Under the pieces are notes generated by a model. The model was not told the origin of the DNA. It did no database searches and saw nothing but the letters and a program-made list of their open reading frames with translations. Shown piece by piece: positions 53,600 through 61,680 of a stretch of 64,000 bases of DNA. Each line of letters opens with the position of its first letter. Within the stretch, counting starts at the first letter, position 1. This DNA comes from Hymenobacter aerilatus (GTDB lineage: Bacteria > Bacteroidota > Bacteroidia > Cytophagales > Hymenobacteraceae), in contig NZ_CP095053.1 in assembly GCF_022921095.1 (NCBI RefSeq), positions 2,646,501 to 2,710,500 of the forward strand, given 5' to 3'. A program made the translations under genes and the position numbers.

Positions 53600-56386
53600 C
53601 TACTTACCCGAAAAATCAAAATACAACGTCAGTTCCTTCGCGTACGAAGGGTCTTTGCTGTAGTCGTAGTACATGTTGGCGCGGCCCATGGGGCCCATGT
53701 TTTCGGGCTTCTGCGATTTGGTGCCGATAGGCGGGATGCCGTGCATGAAGGAGAGGTTGCCGCTGGGGAAGGCTGGGGCCGTGTTGTAGGGCTTGGCGCC
53801 GAAGCGGGGCGTGAACAGGCGCAGGTACACGTCTTCTTGGTCGCAGAGGATGGTGAGGGGCTGGCCGGTGGTCTGGAGCGTGAGCCAGTAGAAGTTGGAG
53901 TAGTAGCCCTTGAACTCGGGGTACACGGGGGACTTGGTGCCGTCGGGCTCGCCGGTGCTGGTGTTGTTGTAGTCTTTGGTCCACACGCCCAGGTTGGTGC
54001 CTTTCATGCGGTCTTTCCACACGCGGTAGGGGCCGTCGCCGCGCCACTGGATGCCTTTTACCTCCTTTTCGGGGTAGTTGAAGCTGATGCCAGCCAGCTG
54101 AAAATCGTAGTCTTTGGGGAAATACTTGGCCGTCATCCGCACCCAGCCCGAGGGGTACACCGTCCACTGCAACGACTGGTAGCGGCTGTCTTTGCCAAAC
54201 TTGGCGTCGATGACCACGTTTTGGCCTTCCTGGCGCTGGCTGAGGCCCTCGAAAGCTGTTTCGCCCTCGGCCAACACCGGACCGTGGCTCAGCGGAATGA
54301 TGCCCTTGGCGTTGCGCACCTGCCGCAGCAGGCCAGTTTTGCGGCTGAACGTAAGCGTGACGCCATTGGCCGCCACGGTGTAGAGCGAATCGCTTTCCGA
54401 TACTTTGGCGGCGCTGGTGCCCTGCATGGTCACGAGGCGCTGGGCTACCTGGGCGGGACGGGCAATGGGCCAGCTCCAGGTGTATATCTCGCGGCCGGTG
54501 GGGTCAGTGGCCGTTACGTAAAGCACGTCGTGCTGCTGCCAGTCGGTGGGTAGGGCCAGCTTGAGCGTGCCGAACTCCGTGGGCGCGATGCTGGGCACGG
54601 TGGCCGTGCCGGTTTTGGTAACAGGTGCGGCCTTGCTGCCGGGTGCGGGGAGTTGGGCTAGCTTCCAGGTGAAGCGGCACTGGTTCAGGTTGGTGAAGTG
54701 GTAGCGGTTCTGTATCCGGAATGCACCGTCGAAGGCCGGCGTGATTTCGCGGCGTTCGAAGAACACCGGGCTCCACACTTCCTTGATGGTATAGTAGCTC
54801 CCCTCCTTCTCGTGGTAGGGCCCCACGATGCCATCGGGGCCATGGTCGCCATCGGTGTCGAGGATGTTGCCCTTGTCGGTGCGCACCACGGCGGCGTCGG
54901 CGAAGTCCCAGAGGAAACCGCCAGCCGAGAGCGGCTCGCGCCACATTTGCTCCCAGTAGTCTTCGAGGCCGGCGCCGTGGCCGCCGTCGTAGAGGCCGTG
55001 CAGAAACTCGGTGGGGAACACCACATTGTGGCCATGCAGGTGGGTACCGTTGCCGTAGTCGTAGTTGATGTAGTGCTGGGTATCGGTGCCGCGAAACACC
55101 TGCCAGGCGTGCACCACGGGGCGCTTTTGCAGGTCCATGCGGTCGAGCACGGGGTCGAGGTCGAAGTTGTGGCCGCCTTCGTTGCCGTTCACCCACACCA
55201 CAATGCTGGGGTGGTTTTCATCTTTGCGCACCATTTCCTCCGTGAGCTTGGTGCCGGTGGGCGTGTCGTAGGCCTGGTGCCAGCCAGCTACCTCGTCGAG
55301 TACCATCAGCCCCAGCGAGTCGCAGGCGGCCAGGAAATGGTCGTCGGGTGGGTAGTGCGACATGCGCACGGCGTTCATGTTCATGTCCTTCATCATTTGC
55401 ACGTCGGCAATGCTCAGCTTCTTGCTGGTGGTGCGACCGGAGCTGGGCCAGAACGAGTGCCGGCACACGCCCTTAAACTTGACTTTGGTGCCATTGAGGT
55501 AGAGGCCGTCTCGCTCGCGCAGCTCCACCGTGCGGAAACCAATGCGCTTATCCACAGTGTGCACAGCCTTGCCGCCCTGGCGCAAGGTCATGGCCACACG
55601 GTAGAGGGTAGGCGTTTCGGACGTCCAGAGCTTGGGGGAAGGTAGGGTGGTTTGCAGGTGGGTGGTACCGCCAGCTGCTACTGGGCTGCGGAACTCGCCG
55701 CCTACCTTCTGCCCGGCCAGGGTGTAGAGTTGGCCTACCACTTCGTCGGCGGCAGTGCCGGCGGTGTATACGTCGGCTTTCAGGGAGCCATCGGCCTTGG
55801 CATCTACGGCTACGCGGCTGATGTGCGTAGTGGGCACAGCCTCCAGAAACACCGGCCGGAAGATGCCGCCGAATAGCCAGAAGTCACCGTCCCGCTCGGC
55901 GTTGTTGACAGATTGGTTGGCCGAGTGCTTGGACACGGTGGCTTCGAGCAGGTTGGTCTTGCCGAATTGCAGCAGCTTGGTGATGTCGTACTTGAAGCGG
56001 TAGTAGGAGCCCTGGTGGATAGGCCCCGCCGATTGCCCATTGATTTTCACCTCAGTGTCGGTCATGGCCCCGTCGAACACGATGTTCACCGTCTTGCCCT
56101 GCCAACTCTTCGGCACCTTGAACTTGAACTTATACAGGCCCTTTTCCTTGCCTCGGACCGAGTCTTTGGCGAAACCGTAGTCGTACTTACCGAATCCTTG
56201 CAACTCCCAGTTGGAGGGTACGGGAATGGTGGTCCACTTGCCGGAGTTTTGGCCGGCGGTGCAGTAGAACTGCCACTTCACGGTGTTGTCGTTGCCGGTG
56301 CCGGAGAGGAACTGGGTTTCCGTGGTTTGGGCGTGGAGGCTTTGCAGCGGCAGGAAGAGTAGTAGGGCGAGTAGGTATTTGGGCAT
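53600..56386 (-). CDS. GH2 family glycosidase
   Basis: An exported enzyme of 928 residues. The ATG at 56386 begins MPKYLLALLLFLPLQSLHAQ, a normal signal peptide; the open frame continues upstream for 20 codons through a family A arm (APPLPEERGPGGEV), which could extend it. The domains are sugar-binding (PVPSNWELQGFGKYDYG), Ig-like, barrel with VVWVNGNEGGHNFDLD (acid/base Glu) and VFPTEFLHGLYDGGHG (nucleophile region), and beta-sandwich tail. It differs from the LacZ-type copy at 15023 and may act on beta-galactosides, arabinosides or glucuronides; the substrate is not assignable by eye. Confidence 0.85.
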   Translation of the reverse strand: MPKYLLALLLFLPLQSLHAQTTETQFLSGTGNDNTVKWQFYCTAGQNSGKWTTIPVPSNWELQGFGKYDYGFAKDSVRGKEKGLYKFKFKVPKSWQGKTVNIVFDGAMTDTEVKINGQSAGPIHQGSYYRFKYDITKLLQFGKTNLLEATVSKHSANQSVNNAERDGDFWLFGGIFRPVFLEAVPTTHISRVAVDAKADGSLKADVYTAGTAADEVVGQLYTLAGQKVGGEFRSPVAAGGTTHLQTTLPSPKLWTSETPTLYRVAMTLRQGGKAVHTVDKRIGFRTVELRERDGLYLNGTKVKFKGVCRHSFWPSSGRTTSKKLSIADVQMMKDMNMNAVRMSHYPPDDHFLAACDSLGLMVLDEVAGWHQAYDTPTGTKLTEEMVRKDENHPSIVVWVNGNEGGHNFDLDPVLDRMDLQKRPVVHAWQVFRGTDTQHYINYDYGNGTHLHGHNVVFPTEFLHGLYDGGHGAGLEDYWEQMWREPLSAGGFLWDFADAAVVRTDKGNILDTDGDHGPDGIVGPYHEKEGSYYTIKEVWSPVFFERREITPAFDGAFRIQNRYHFTNLNQCRFTWKLAQLPAPGSKAAPVTKTGTATVPSIAPTEFGTLKLALPTDWQQHDVLYVTATDPTGREIYTWSWPIARPAQVAQRLVTMQGTSAAKVSESDSLYTVAANGVTLTFSRKTGLLRQVRNAKGIIPLSHGPVLAEGETAFEGLSQRQEGQNVVIDAKFGKDSRYQSLQWTVYPSGWVRMTAKYFPKDYDFQLAGISFNYPEKEVKGIQWRGDGPYRVWKDRMKGTNLGVWTKDYNNTSTGEPDGTKSPVYPEFKGYYSNFYWLTLQTTGQPLTILCDQEDVYLRLFTPRFGAKPYNTAPAFPSGNLSFMHGIPPIGTKSQKPENMGPMGRANMYYDYSKDPSYAKELTLYFDFSGK

Positions 56387-56403
56387 GATGTGCTGGTGGT
56401 GGA

Positions 56404-56444
56404 CCTCACCCCCCGGCCCCCTCTCCTCGGGGAGAGGGGGAGCC
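56404..56444. repeat. Family A hairpin arm downstream of the DUF559 gene
   Basis: CCTCACCCCCCGGCCCCCTC...GGGGGAGCC followed by ACGGCGGCGCGGG. It lies 18 bases upstream of the GH2 ATG and 42 bases after the DUF559 stop. Confidence 0.88.
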
Positions 56445-56486
56445 ACGGCGGCGCGGGTGCTGTGTGTTTGGGGTAGTGTAGTTGTG

Positions 56487-57005
56487 TTAGCCTTCGGTGG
56501 TTGGCAGGAGTGTGTTTAGGTGTTTGATGATGGTTTGTAGGACCTGCGTTGTGTTGTGCAGCACTTCTTCGTTGCTGAAGCGGACGACCAGGAAACCGGC
56601 TTCCTGTAGCTCGTGCGTGCGGCCACCGTCGTATTCGGCCTGGCTGGCATCGGCGTGGACGCTACCGTCTACTTCGATGATCAGCCACGCTTCTAAGCAC
56701 ACAAAATCCACAATGAACTGCTGGATGGCGTGCTGCCGCCGGAACCGAGCGCCTAGCTTGTAGTTGCGCAGCTCCTGCCACAAATGGTCTTCGGCTTCAG
56801 TGGGTTGCTGGCGGTTGGTACGGGCGTAGTCTTTTAGCGTCTTTTTCCAGCGGTCGGCATCGGTGGTGTACATGCGGTAGGGCTCGTTCACTTCCGGGAC
56901 CTCACCCCCCGACCCCCTCTCCTCAAGGAGAGGGGGAGCCCGACGATTTTCGTCTACTTTATCTGAACTGTAGTTCAGGTTCCTATCACTGGTATCACTA
57001 TCCAT
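56487..57005 (-). CDS. DUF559 (Vsr-like) endonuclease nested in family A repeats
   Basis: The nuclease domain runs from MYTTDADRWKKTLKDYARTN (ATG at 56873) to the stop, 128 residues. Core motifs are FRRQHAIQQFIVDFVCLEAW, LIIEVDGSVHAD and FLVVRFSNEEVLHN, the D...ExD pattern of the Vsr/PD-(D/E)xK-like DUF559 family. The frame is open upstream to an ATG at 57005, and this extension translates a family A arm (RRAPPLLEERGSGGEV), so the protein may start at either site. Repeat arms lie at 56404, 56900 and 57059, i.e. on both sides and within the 5' end. A role in mobilising or maintaining the repeat is a hypothesis. Confidence 0.82.
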   Translation of the reverse strand: MDSDTSDRNLNYSSDKVDENRRAPPLLEERGSGGEVPEVNEPYRMYTTDADRWKKTLKDYARTNRQQPTEAEDHLWQELRNYKLGARFRRQHAIQQFIVDFVCLEAWLIIEVDGSVHADASQAEYDGGRTHELQEAGFLVVRFSNEEVLHNTTQVLQTIIKHLNTLLPTTEG

Positions 57006-57099
57006 AGAAGCACTAATTAAGAGCCAGAAAAGGCTGAAATAAAGTACCGTGCCACCGTGGCTCCCCCTCTCCCCGAGGAGAGGGGGCCGGGGGGTGAGG
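56900..57099. repeat. Family A hairpin repeat pair overlapping the 5' end of DUF559
   Basis: Arms at 56900-56940 and 57059-57099, inverted. The spacer starts CGACGATTTTCG and ends GCCACCGT. The first arm is translated if the longer DUF559 start is used. Confidence 0.88.
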
Positions 57100-57107
57100 T
57101 CCCGCCA

Positions 57108-58961
57108 TCAGGGCGTATCCACCGCCCCACTCGTCTTCAACGACTTCACATAAAACACCGCCTCTGGCACCGAGCCACCAGCATCTTTCAGGTCATATGC
57201 CTGGTCAGCGGGGGTGTCGGGGGTAGGGAAATGGCGGGCCTGGCCGGTGCGCAGCATCACGCGCTCGAACGCCGCCACCGGGGCGTAGAAGATGTACGTG
57301 CTGGTTTTGCCGCCATTTACCGTCACGGTGCAGGTGCGGTTGGGCGCGTCGAGGGTCACGCGGAGGTCGAGCTGTTTGTTGGGCTCGTACTTGGTTACAC
57401 CCTTGAAACGTGCGCCGGCTTTGTAGCTGAGCGTGCCCGTCGAGTCGAAGGAAAGCTGCACAGCAGGCGAGCCTTTGGCATCCTGAAACTCGATTTGCAG
57501 CAGGCCGTGGTCGTTCTGGCCGGGTATCACCGACAGCTCGGCGGTTAGCTGCTTGCTGGCAGGAATGACGCGCTCAGCTTTAGCGTAGTCGAACTTGTCC
57601 GCATCCTTTAGAACCATTCCCTTGCTCCCATCCGGTAGCTTACCAATTTCTACTGGTGCCTTCACCAAGCTATACGTGTTCCAGTTGGCTAGCTCCTGGC
57701 CGGCGGGTAGCTGGGCAAATACATCATTGGCGTGGCCGGTAGCCGTGGCGCGGATGGGTACTGGTACCGAGGCCACCCAAAGATCCTCCTTGTTCACGCT
57801 GTAGGTCACCCACATCTTGCCGTCGGGTGGGGTGCCGTTGCCGGGTAGGATGCCGCGCACGTATTGCGGACCGTAGCTTTTGTAGTTGCCGCCGTAGCGC
57901 ATGGGCGTGATTTCGCCGTGCACCAGCCACAGATCGGTGTAGTCGAGGCCGTTTTCGGAGGTAGACACTGCCAGCGGCCACCGGAATTCCGAGGGGTTGT
58001 ACACCGTGGCGTAGTGCCCATCGGACGTGCGCTGCCCCCAGATTTTGGCGTTGCTGTTCACAAAATGCGGCGCCCGAATAACAGGGTTCGGCCAGCTTTT
58101 GCCGCCATCGGGGCTGATGCTGGTGAGGGCGTGCTTCCACAGGCCCACTACCCGCTTATCGGGTAGGGAATAGTAGCTAAAGGCCTTGTATTCCTTGTGA
58201 ATGGGGATAAGCGGGTCGTCGCGGTCCTGCTCCTCCACCATCTGCTGCATCATCAGCGGCGAGGCCAGAATTTCCTCACACGCCGCTACGAAGCTTTTGT
58301 CTTTGCTCTTCTTGTAAAATGGGTAGGTCGATTTCGATTGGTCCCAGGTTTTGTTGTAGCGCAGAAAGTAGATCGGTCCCAACTTGCCGTTAGGCAACAC
58401 CTCACGCACTACCCGCCCAATGCCCTGCCCGTCGTTGGGGTCGTCTTTAGCATCGAGGGCAATGCCGTAGTAGCCCAACGTGAGCAGGCGGTTTTTCTTC
58501 GACACGTAGAAGCCCACGCGCTGGTGCATCACGGCCTCCAGGTTTTTGGCCACCTTGCCGGGCTGGTCGGGCTTGACGAAGCCGTCGGGCACCTTGTAGG
58601 GCGGGAAGATAACCGTGGGGTTGGTCCAGGTCTGCCCGTCCTTACTTGTCAGCAGCAACGTGCGGCCGGGCGGAATATGCTCGCCCACAGGGTTGCTGAG
58701 GTATTGCAGGTAAAACTGACCATTCCAATAGGCCAGCATAGAAGCATGGTTGTAAGTCCAGCCCTCGCCATTGGCCGCCGTAGGGTGCTCACGGTCAGCG
58801 CGCAGTACCTGTTGGGCATGTGTGCCAATAGCCGGCCGCAGCTGCCCGTGGTGGTAGTCTACGTTGCTAAGCGTGGTGCCTGTGTAGCGGATGGTTTCGG
58901 GCGTGGTTTGGGCGTGGGCGGCCGCGCTGAGAAGCAAGGTGGCAGCAAGCGGCGCGAGCAT
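57108..58961 (-). CDS. Large BNR-type beta-propeller enzyme, exported
   Basis: A 617-residue protein from the ATG at 58961 (MLAPLAATLLLSAAAHAQ signal). The open frame continues upstream to 59114 but translates both arms of a family A pair. Propeller segments include WTYNHASMLAYWNGQFYLQY, LTSKDGQTWTNPTV, FGYY-like LLTLGYYGIALDAKDDPND, SISPDGGKSWPNPV, WGQRTSDGHYATVYNPSEFR, and a C-terminal concanavalin-like half (ELSVIPGQNDHGLLQIEFQD). Proteins of this build are annotated as sialidase-family in Bacteroidota; rhamnose-glucuronate lyases/hydrolases (GH145, PL42) have similar propellers. The reaction is unknown. Confidence 0.65.
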   Translation of the reverse strand: MLAPLAATLLLSAAAHAQTTPETIRYTGTTLSNVDYHHGQLRPAIGTHAQQVLRADREHPTAANGEGWTYNHASMLAYWNGQFYLQYLSNPVGEHIPPGRTLLLTSKDGQTWTNPTVIFPPYKVPDGFVKPDQPGKVAKNLEAVMHQRVGFYVSKKNRLLTLGYYGIALDAKDDPNDGQGIGRVVREVLPNGKLGPIYFLRYNKTWDQSKSTYPFYKKSKDKSFVAACEEILASPLMMQQMVEEQDRDDPLIPIHKEYKAFSYYSLPDKRVVGLWKHALTSISPDGGKSWPNPVIRAPHFVNSNAKIWGQRTSDGHYATVYNPSEFRWPLAVSTSENGLDYTDLWLVHGEITPMRYGGNYKSYGPQYVRGILPGNGTPPDGKMWVTYSVNKEDLWVASVPVPIRATATGHANDVFAQLPAGQELANWNTYSLVKAPVEIGKLPDGSKGMVLKDADKFDYAKAERVIPASKQLTAELSVIPGQNDHGLLQIEFQDAKGSPAVQLSFDSTGTLSYKAGARFKGVTKYEPNKQLDLRVTLDAPNRTCTVTVNGGKTSTYIFYAPVAAFERVMLRTGQARHFPTPDTPADQAYDLKDAGGSVPEAVFYVKSLKTSGAVDTP

Positions 58962-58964
58962 GGG

Positions 58965-59076
58965 CCTCACCCCCCGGCCCCCTCTCCAAAAAGGAGAGGG
59001 GGAGCCAGACGAAAAAGTTAGAGCCGAGTCGTTCGGCTCCCCCTCTCCTTTTCGGAGAGGGGGCCGGGGGGTGAGG
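58965..59076. repeat. Family A hairpin repeat, inverted pair
   Basis: Arms at 58965-59006 and 59035-59076 with a 28-base spacer (AGACGAAAAAGTTAGAGCCG start). It lies between the GH43 and BNR genes. Confidence 0.88.
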
Positions 59077-59097
59077 CCCTTCGTATGGTTTATCTGC

Positions 59098-60069
59098 TTA
59101 CTCATCCGTTCCACTCATTGAGGTTGCCGATGCGCCACCAGCCGGCGCACTCTGCAACAGGTTCTTCAACGTCTTGCGCGGCACCTGAAACACGGTGCCG
59201 TGCTTGTGCCCCTCGGGCACACTGGTTTGGGCCGACACGTCGGTGAACGTCTTGAAATCCGACGTTTTCATCACGCCGTAGCGCTTCTCGCGGTAGGCGT
59301 CGTAATAGATCAGCCACTCGTGGTGGGGTAGAGCCAGCACGCTGGGGCCTTCGGTGAAGTTGCCGGTGAAGGGCGCCGATACGTTCGAGAATGGCCCCAA
59401 CGCCGTTGGGCCGAAGGCTACTTTGATGTTGCGCTCCGGCCGGGTATTGTCCTTCACCACCAGCACGTAATCCTTTGACTTGCGCGGCACTAGCACGGCA
59501 TCAATGGCGCTCCAGCCGGGGTCGAGGAAGAGCTTGGCGGGCGCAAACGTCTTGAAATCCTGGGTAGTCGTGTAATAGAGGCGGTGGTTGTTGTCCTCGT
59601 CCTCCTGCCCTTTCGGGAAACGGAACGGGATAGTGCTGGCCCACACAATGATGTACTGCTTCGTAGGTGCATCGTAGAAGATTTCCGGCGCCCACACATT
59701 CACGGTGGTCGGCTCATGACCCATCACATCCACAAACTGCTGCGCCGACCAGTGCACCAAATCTTTCGACGAAGCGTAGCCAAAGCCCTTGTCGCCCTTC
59801 CACCCGCAGGTCCAGACGAGGTGATAGGTGCCATCTGGACCGCGGGCGATACTCGGGTCGCGCATGATCTTGCTGGGCCCTACCTGCGGCGTCAGGAAGA
59901 TGCGGTTTAGATCCTGCCACTTATAGCCGTCGTAGCTGTAGAGCAGGCGCAGCCCCTCGTTGGCCGGCTCATGAAACGACGTGAACATATACACGTCTTT
60001 GGAGCAGGCCGAGAGCAACGCGGTGCTGAGCAGCAAGGGTAGGAAACGCAGGAGGCGGGGGTTGTGCAT
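59098..60069 (-). CDS. GH43 family lipoprotein glycosidase
   Basis: A 323-residue lipoprotein (LLSTALLSACSK lipobox). The five-bladed propeller shows the GH43 acidic triad candidates in IMRDPSIARGPDGTYHLVWT (base), WSAIDAVLVPR (pKa modulator) and FTEGPSVLALPHHEW (acid), plus SSKDLVHWSAQ and NVWAPEIFYD. GH43 enzymes are alpha-L-arabinofuranosidases, beta-xylosidases or galactanases; pectic context suggests arabinose or galactose release at the cell surface or periplasm. Confidence 0.85.
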   Translation of the reverse strand: MHNPRLLRFLPLLLSTALLSACSKDVYMFTSFHEPANEGLRLLYSYDGYKWQDLNRIFLTPQVGPSKIMRDPSIARGPDGTYHLVWTCGWKGDKGFGYASSKDLVHWSAQQFVDVMGHEPTTVNVWAPEIFYDAPTKQYIIVWASTIPFRFPKGQEDEDNNHRLYYTTTQDFKTFAPAKLFLDPGWSAIDAVLVPRKSKDYVLVVKDNTRPERNIKVAFGPTALGPFSNVSAPFTGNFTEGPSVLALPHHEWLIYYDAYREKRYGVMKTSDFKTFTDVSAQTSVPEGHKHGTVFQVPRKTLKNLLQSAPAGGASATSMSGTDE

Positions 60070-60082
60070 TGTTAGGATTAGA

Positions 60083-60153
60083 ACGACGTCATGCTGAGCA
60101 TAGAATCTCTACCGGTAGACTTTACCCCCTCTCCTCGGGGGCCGGGGGGTGAG
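60083..60153. repeat. Family C half-element and truncated family A arm
   Basis: 60083-60117 holds CGTCATGCTGAGCATAGAATC, a diverged family C half. 60121-60153 is a family A element whose centre is deleted (TACCCCCTCTCCTCGGGG then GCCGGGGGGTGAGG). Confidence 0.7.
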
Positions 60154-60170
60154 GTGCTACACTAGGGGGC

Positions 60171-61565
60171 CTACACTGAATCCAGCACCAGCACCCAGTC
60201 GTTGCCGTCTTGCACATCGCCGGGCGGGTTGAACTCGCGGGTGCCTTTGTTGGGAAACGTGCCAATGGTGGTCTTTTTGCCATCACGTGGGCTGAACCAA
60301 GAGGCCTTCACTTTCGCGCCGCCGATTTTGCCAAGATTTACCTTCATAGTGCGTCCGTTATAGGTATAAATAAATGCGTAGTTCTTGCCACGGGTAGCCA
60401 ACAGGCGGTTGTACTTCTCCCCTACCTCACCGGCTAGCAGCGACTGATCGGGCACCCGCTCGAAGAAGGGCCGCGAGAGCATTAGCTGCTTCAGGTATTG
60501 CATCTGCGCGGCGCCGGGCGCGTTAATGGCCGACGACCACAGTTCATCCGACCCATAGGCGCTGCCCTTGTCGAAGGAGCTGTGCATCTGCATCACCGAG
60601 TTTTGCCCGTAGGTGTAGCCAAATGCCCCCGCAAACACCGACCAGTAGCCGTAGCGACGCACATCGGCGTCGTTCCAGCGGGGTTGGGTGATGTCGTGCA
60701 GGCCCTGCGGAATACCCTCGTACGACGGCTCCCCGTCGATGCTGGGTTTAATGGGCGTCATCTTGTTGTCTACCAGCTGGTAGCGCCAGTTGTCCTCGCC
60801 GTAGTGTTTCTGCTCCTTGCGCGAGGTATCTTGTGCGTAGCGCCGGTGGCCCGACTGGTACATATTGAAATCCAACCACTTTGCCTGATGAAACCAGTCC
60901 GACGACTGCGTGCGCCCGCGGGGATGGTAGGTTACGAGGTGGTTGGGGTCCTGAGCCTTCAGCGTACTGCCGATGGTGTTCCACACCTGCAACGAGTCAG
61001 AGCCGGCAATGTCGCCGCCGTTCAGCCAGATGATGTTCGGGCGGTTCTTGTAGCGCTCGGCCAGGAAGGTTGCGTAGGTTTTGGCCTGTTGCTGGTTCAC
61101 TTTGCCACCCTTCACGTTGGTGCCCCACACGGGCACTAGGCCCATGTAGAGGCCTTTCTTAGCAGCTAGGTCTACGATGTAATCGACATGGTCCCAGAAA
61201 TCGTACTGGGTGGGGTCGGTAGGCGAGTTGCCTTTCGTGACGAGTGGCCGGGCTACGTCGCCGTGCACCAGAGCCGAGTCGCCGTACACGTTCACGCTGG
61301 GCACCTGGTGCAGCACCATCACTTGTATCACATTGAAACCCTTCTGACGACGGTCTTCGAGGTAGGTTTCGGCTTCCTCGCGCTTGAGTTTGTTGAACAA
61401 CAGCCAGCCCGTGTCGCCGAGCCAGAAGAACGGCTTGCCGTCTGCTTTCATCAGGTAGCGGCCGTTGTCCGACACCTTCAGCCGACCCGTAGGCTCGGCA
61501 GCCGGCGCCCAGGCCACTAGTGAGAGGAGCAGGAAGGCAAGTAAGTTGCGGGATTTAAAAGGCAT
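60171..61565 (-). CDS. GH140 (DUF4038) apiosidase-like glycosidase
   Basis: An exported protein of 464 residues (signal ends near AWAPAAE). ADGKPFFWLGDTGWLLFNKL is the DUF4038 hallmark. Asp185 (IIWLNGGDIAGSD) and Glu279 (PSIDGEPSYEG) sit where the catalytic pair of Bacteroides BT1012 is reported (Asp187/Glu284, from memory). The C-terminus is a short collagen-binding-like beta domain (KVKASWFSPRDGKKTTIG). GH140 releases apiose-linked side chains from the galacturonan backbone of RG-II, so this gene is a strong indicator of the polysaccharide targeted by the locus. Confidence 0.88.
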   Translation of the reverse strand: MPFKSRNLLAFLLLSLVAWAPAAEPTGRLKVSDNGRYLMKADGKPFFWLGDTGWLLFNKLKREEAETYLEDRRQKGFNVIQVMVLHQVPSVNVYGDSALVHGDVARPLVTKGNSPTDPTQYDFWDHVDYIVDLAAKKGLYMGLVPVWGTNVKGGKVNQQQAKTYATFLAERYKNRPNIIWLNGGDIAGSDSLQVWNTIGSTLKAQDPNHLVTYHPRGRTQSSDWFHQAKWLDFNMYQSGHRRYAQDTSRKEQKHYGEDNWRYQLVDNKMTPIKPSIDGEPSYEGIPQGLHDITQPRWNDADVRRYGYWSVFAGAFGYTYGQNSVMQMHSSFDKGSAYGSDELWSSAINAPGAAQMQYLKQLMLSRPFFERVPDQSLLAGEVGEKYNRLLATRGKNYAFIYTYNGRTMKVNLGKIGGAKVKASWFSPRDGKKTTIGTFPNKGTREFNPPGDVQDGNDWVLVLDSV

Positions 61566-61624
61566 TCAGTTAGGAAAGTTCTTGAGAAATTATGGCCGTT
61601 ATGCTACGCTGTGCAGACGGTGGA

Positions 61625-61669
61625 CCTCATCCCCCCGGCCTCTCAGGGAAAGGGGGCCGGGGGGTGAGG
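61625..61669. repeat. Shortened family A element
   Basis: CCTCATCCCCCCGGCCTCTC directly fused to AGGGAAAGGGGGCCGGGGGG TGAGG, i.e. the two outer ends without the usual spacer. It lies upstream of GH140. Confidence 0.75.
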
Positions 61670-61680
61670 TCCACCGTCTG

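Noticed and set aside
56873..57005. Firm assignment of the DUF559 start to 57005
   Set aside because: The extension consists of repeat translation; either start is possible, so the longer one is given only as the outer limit.
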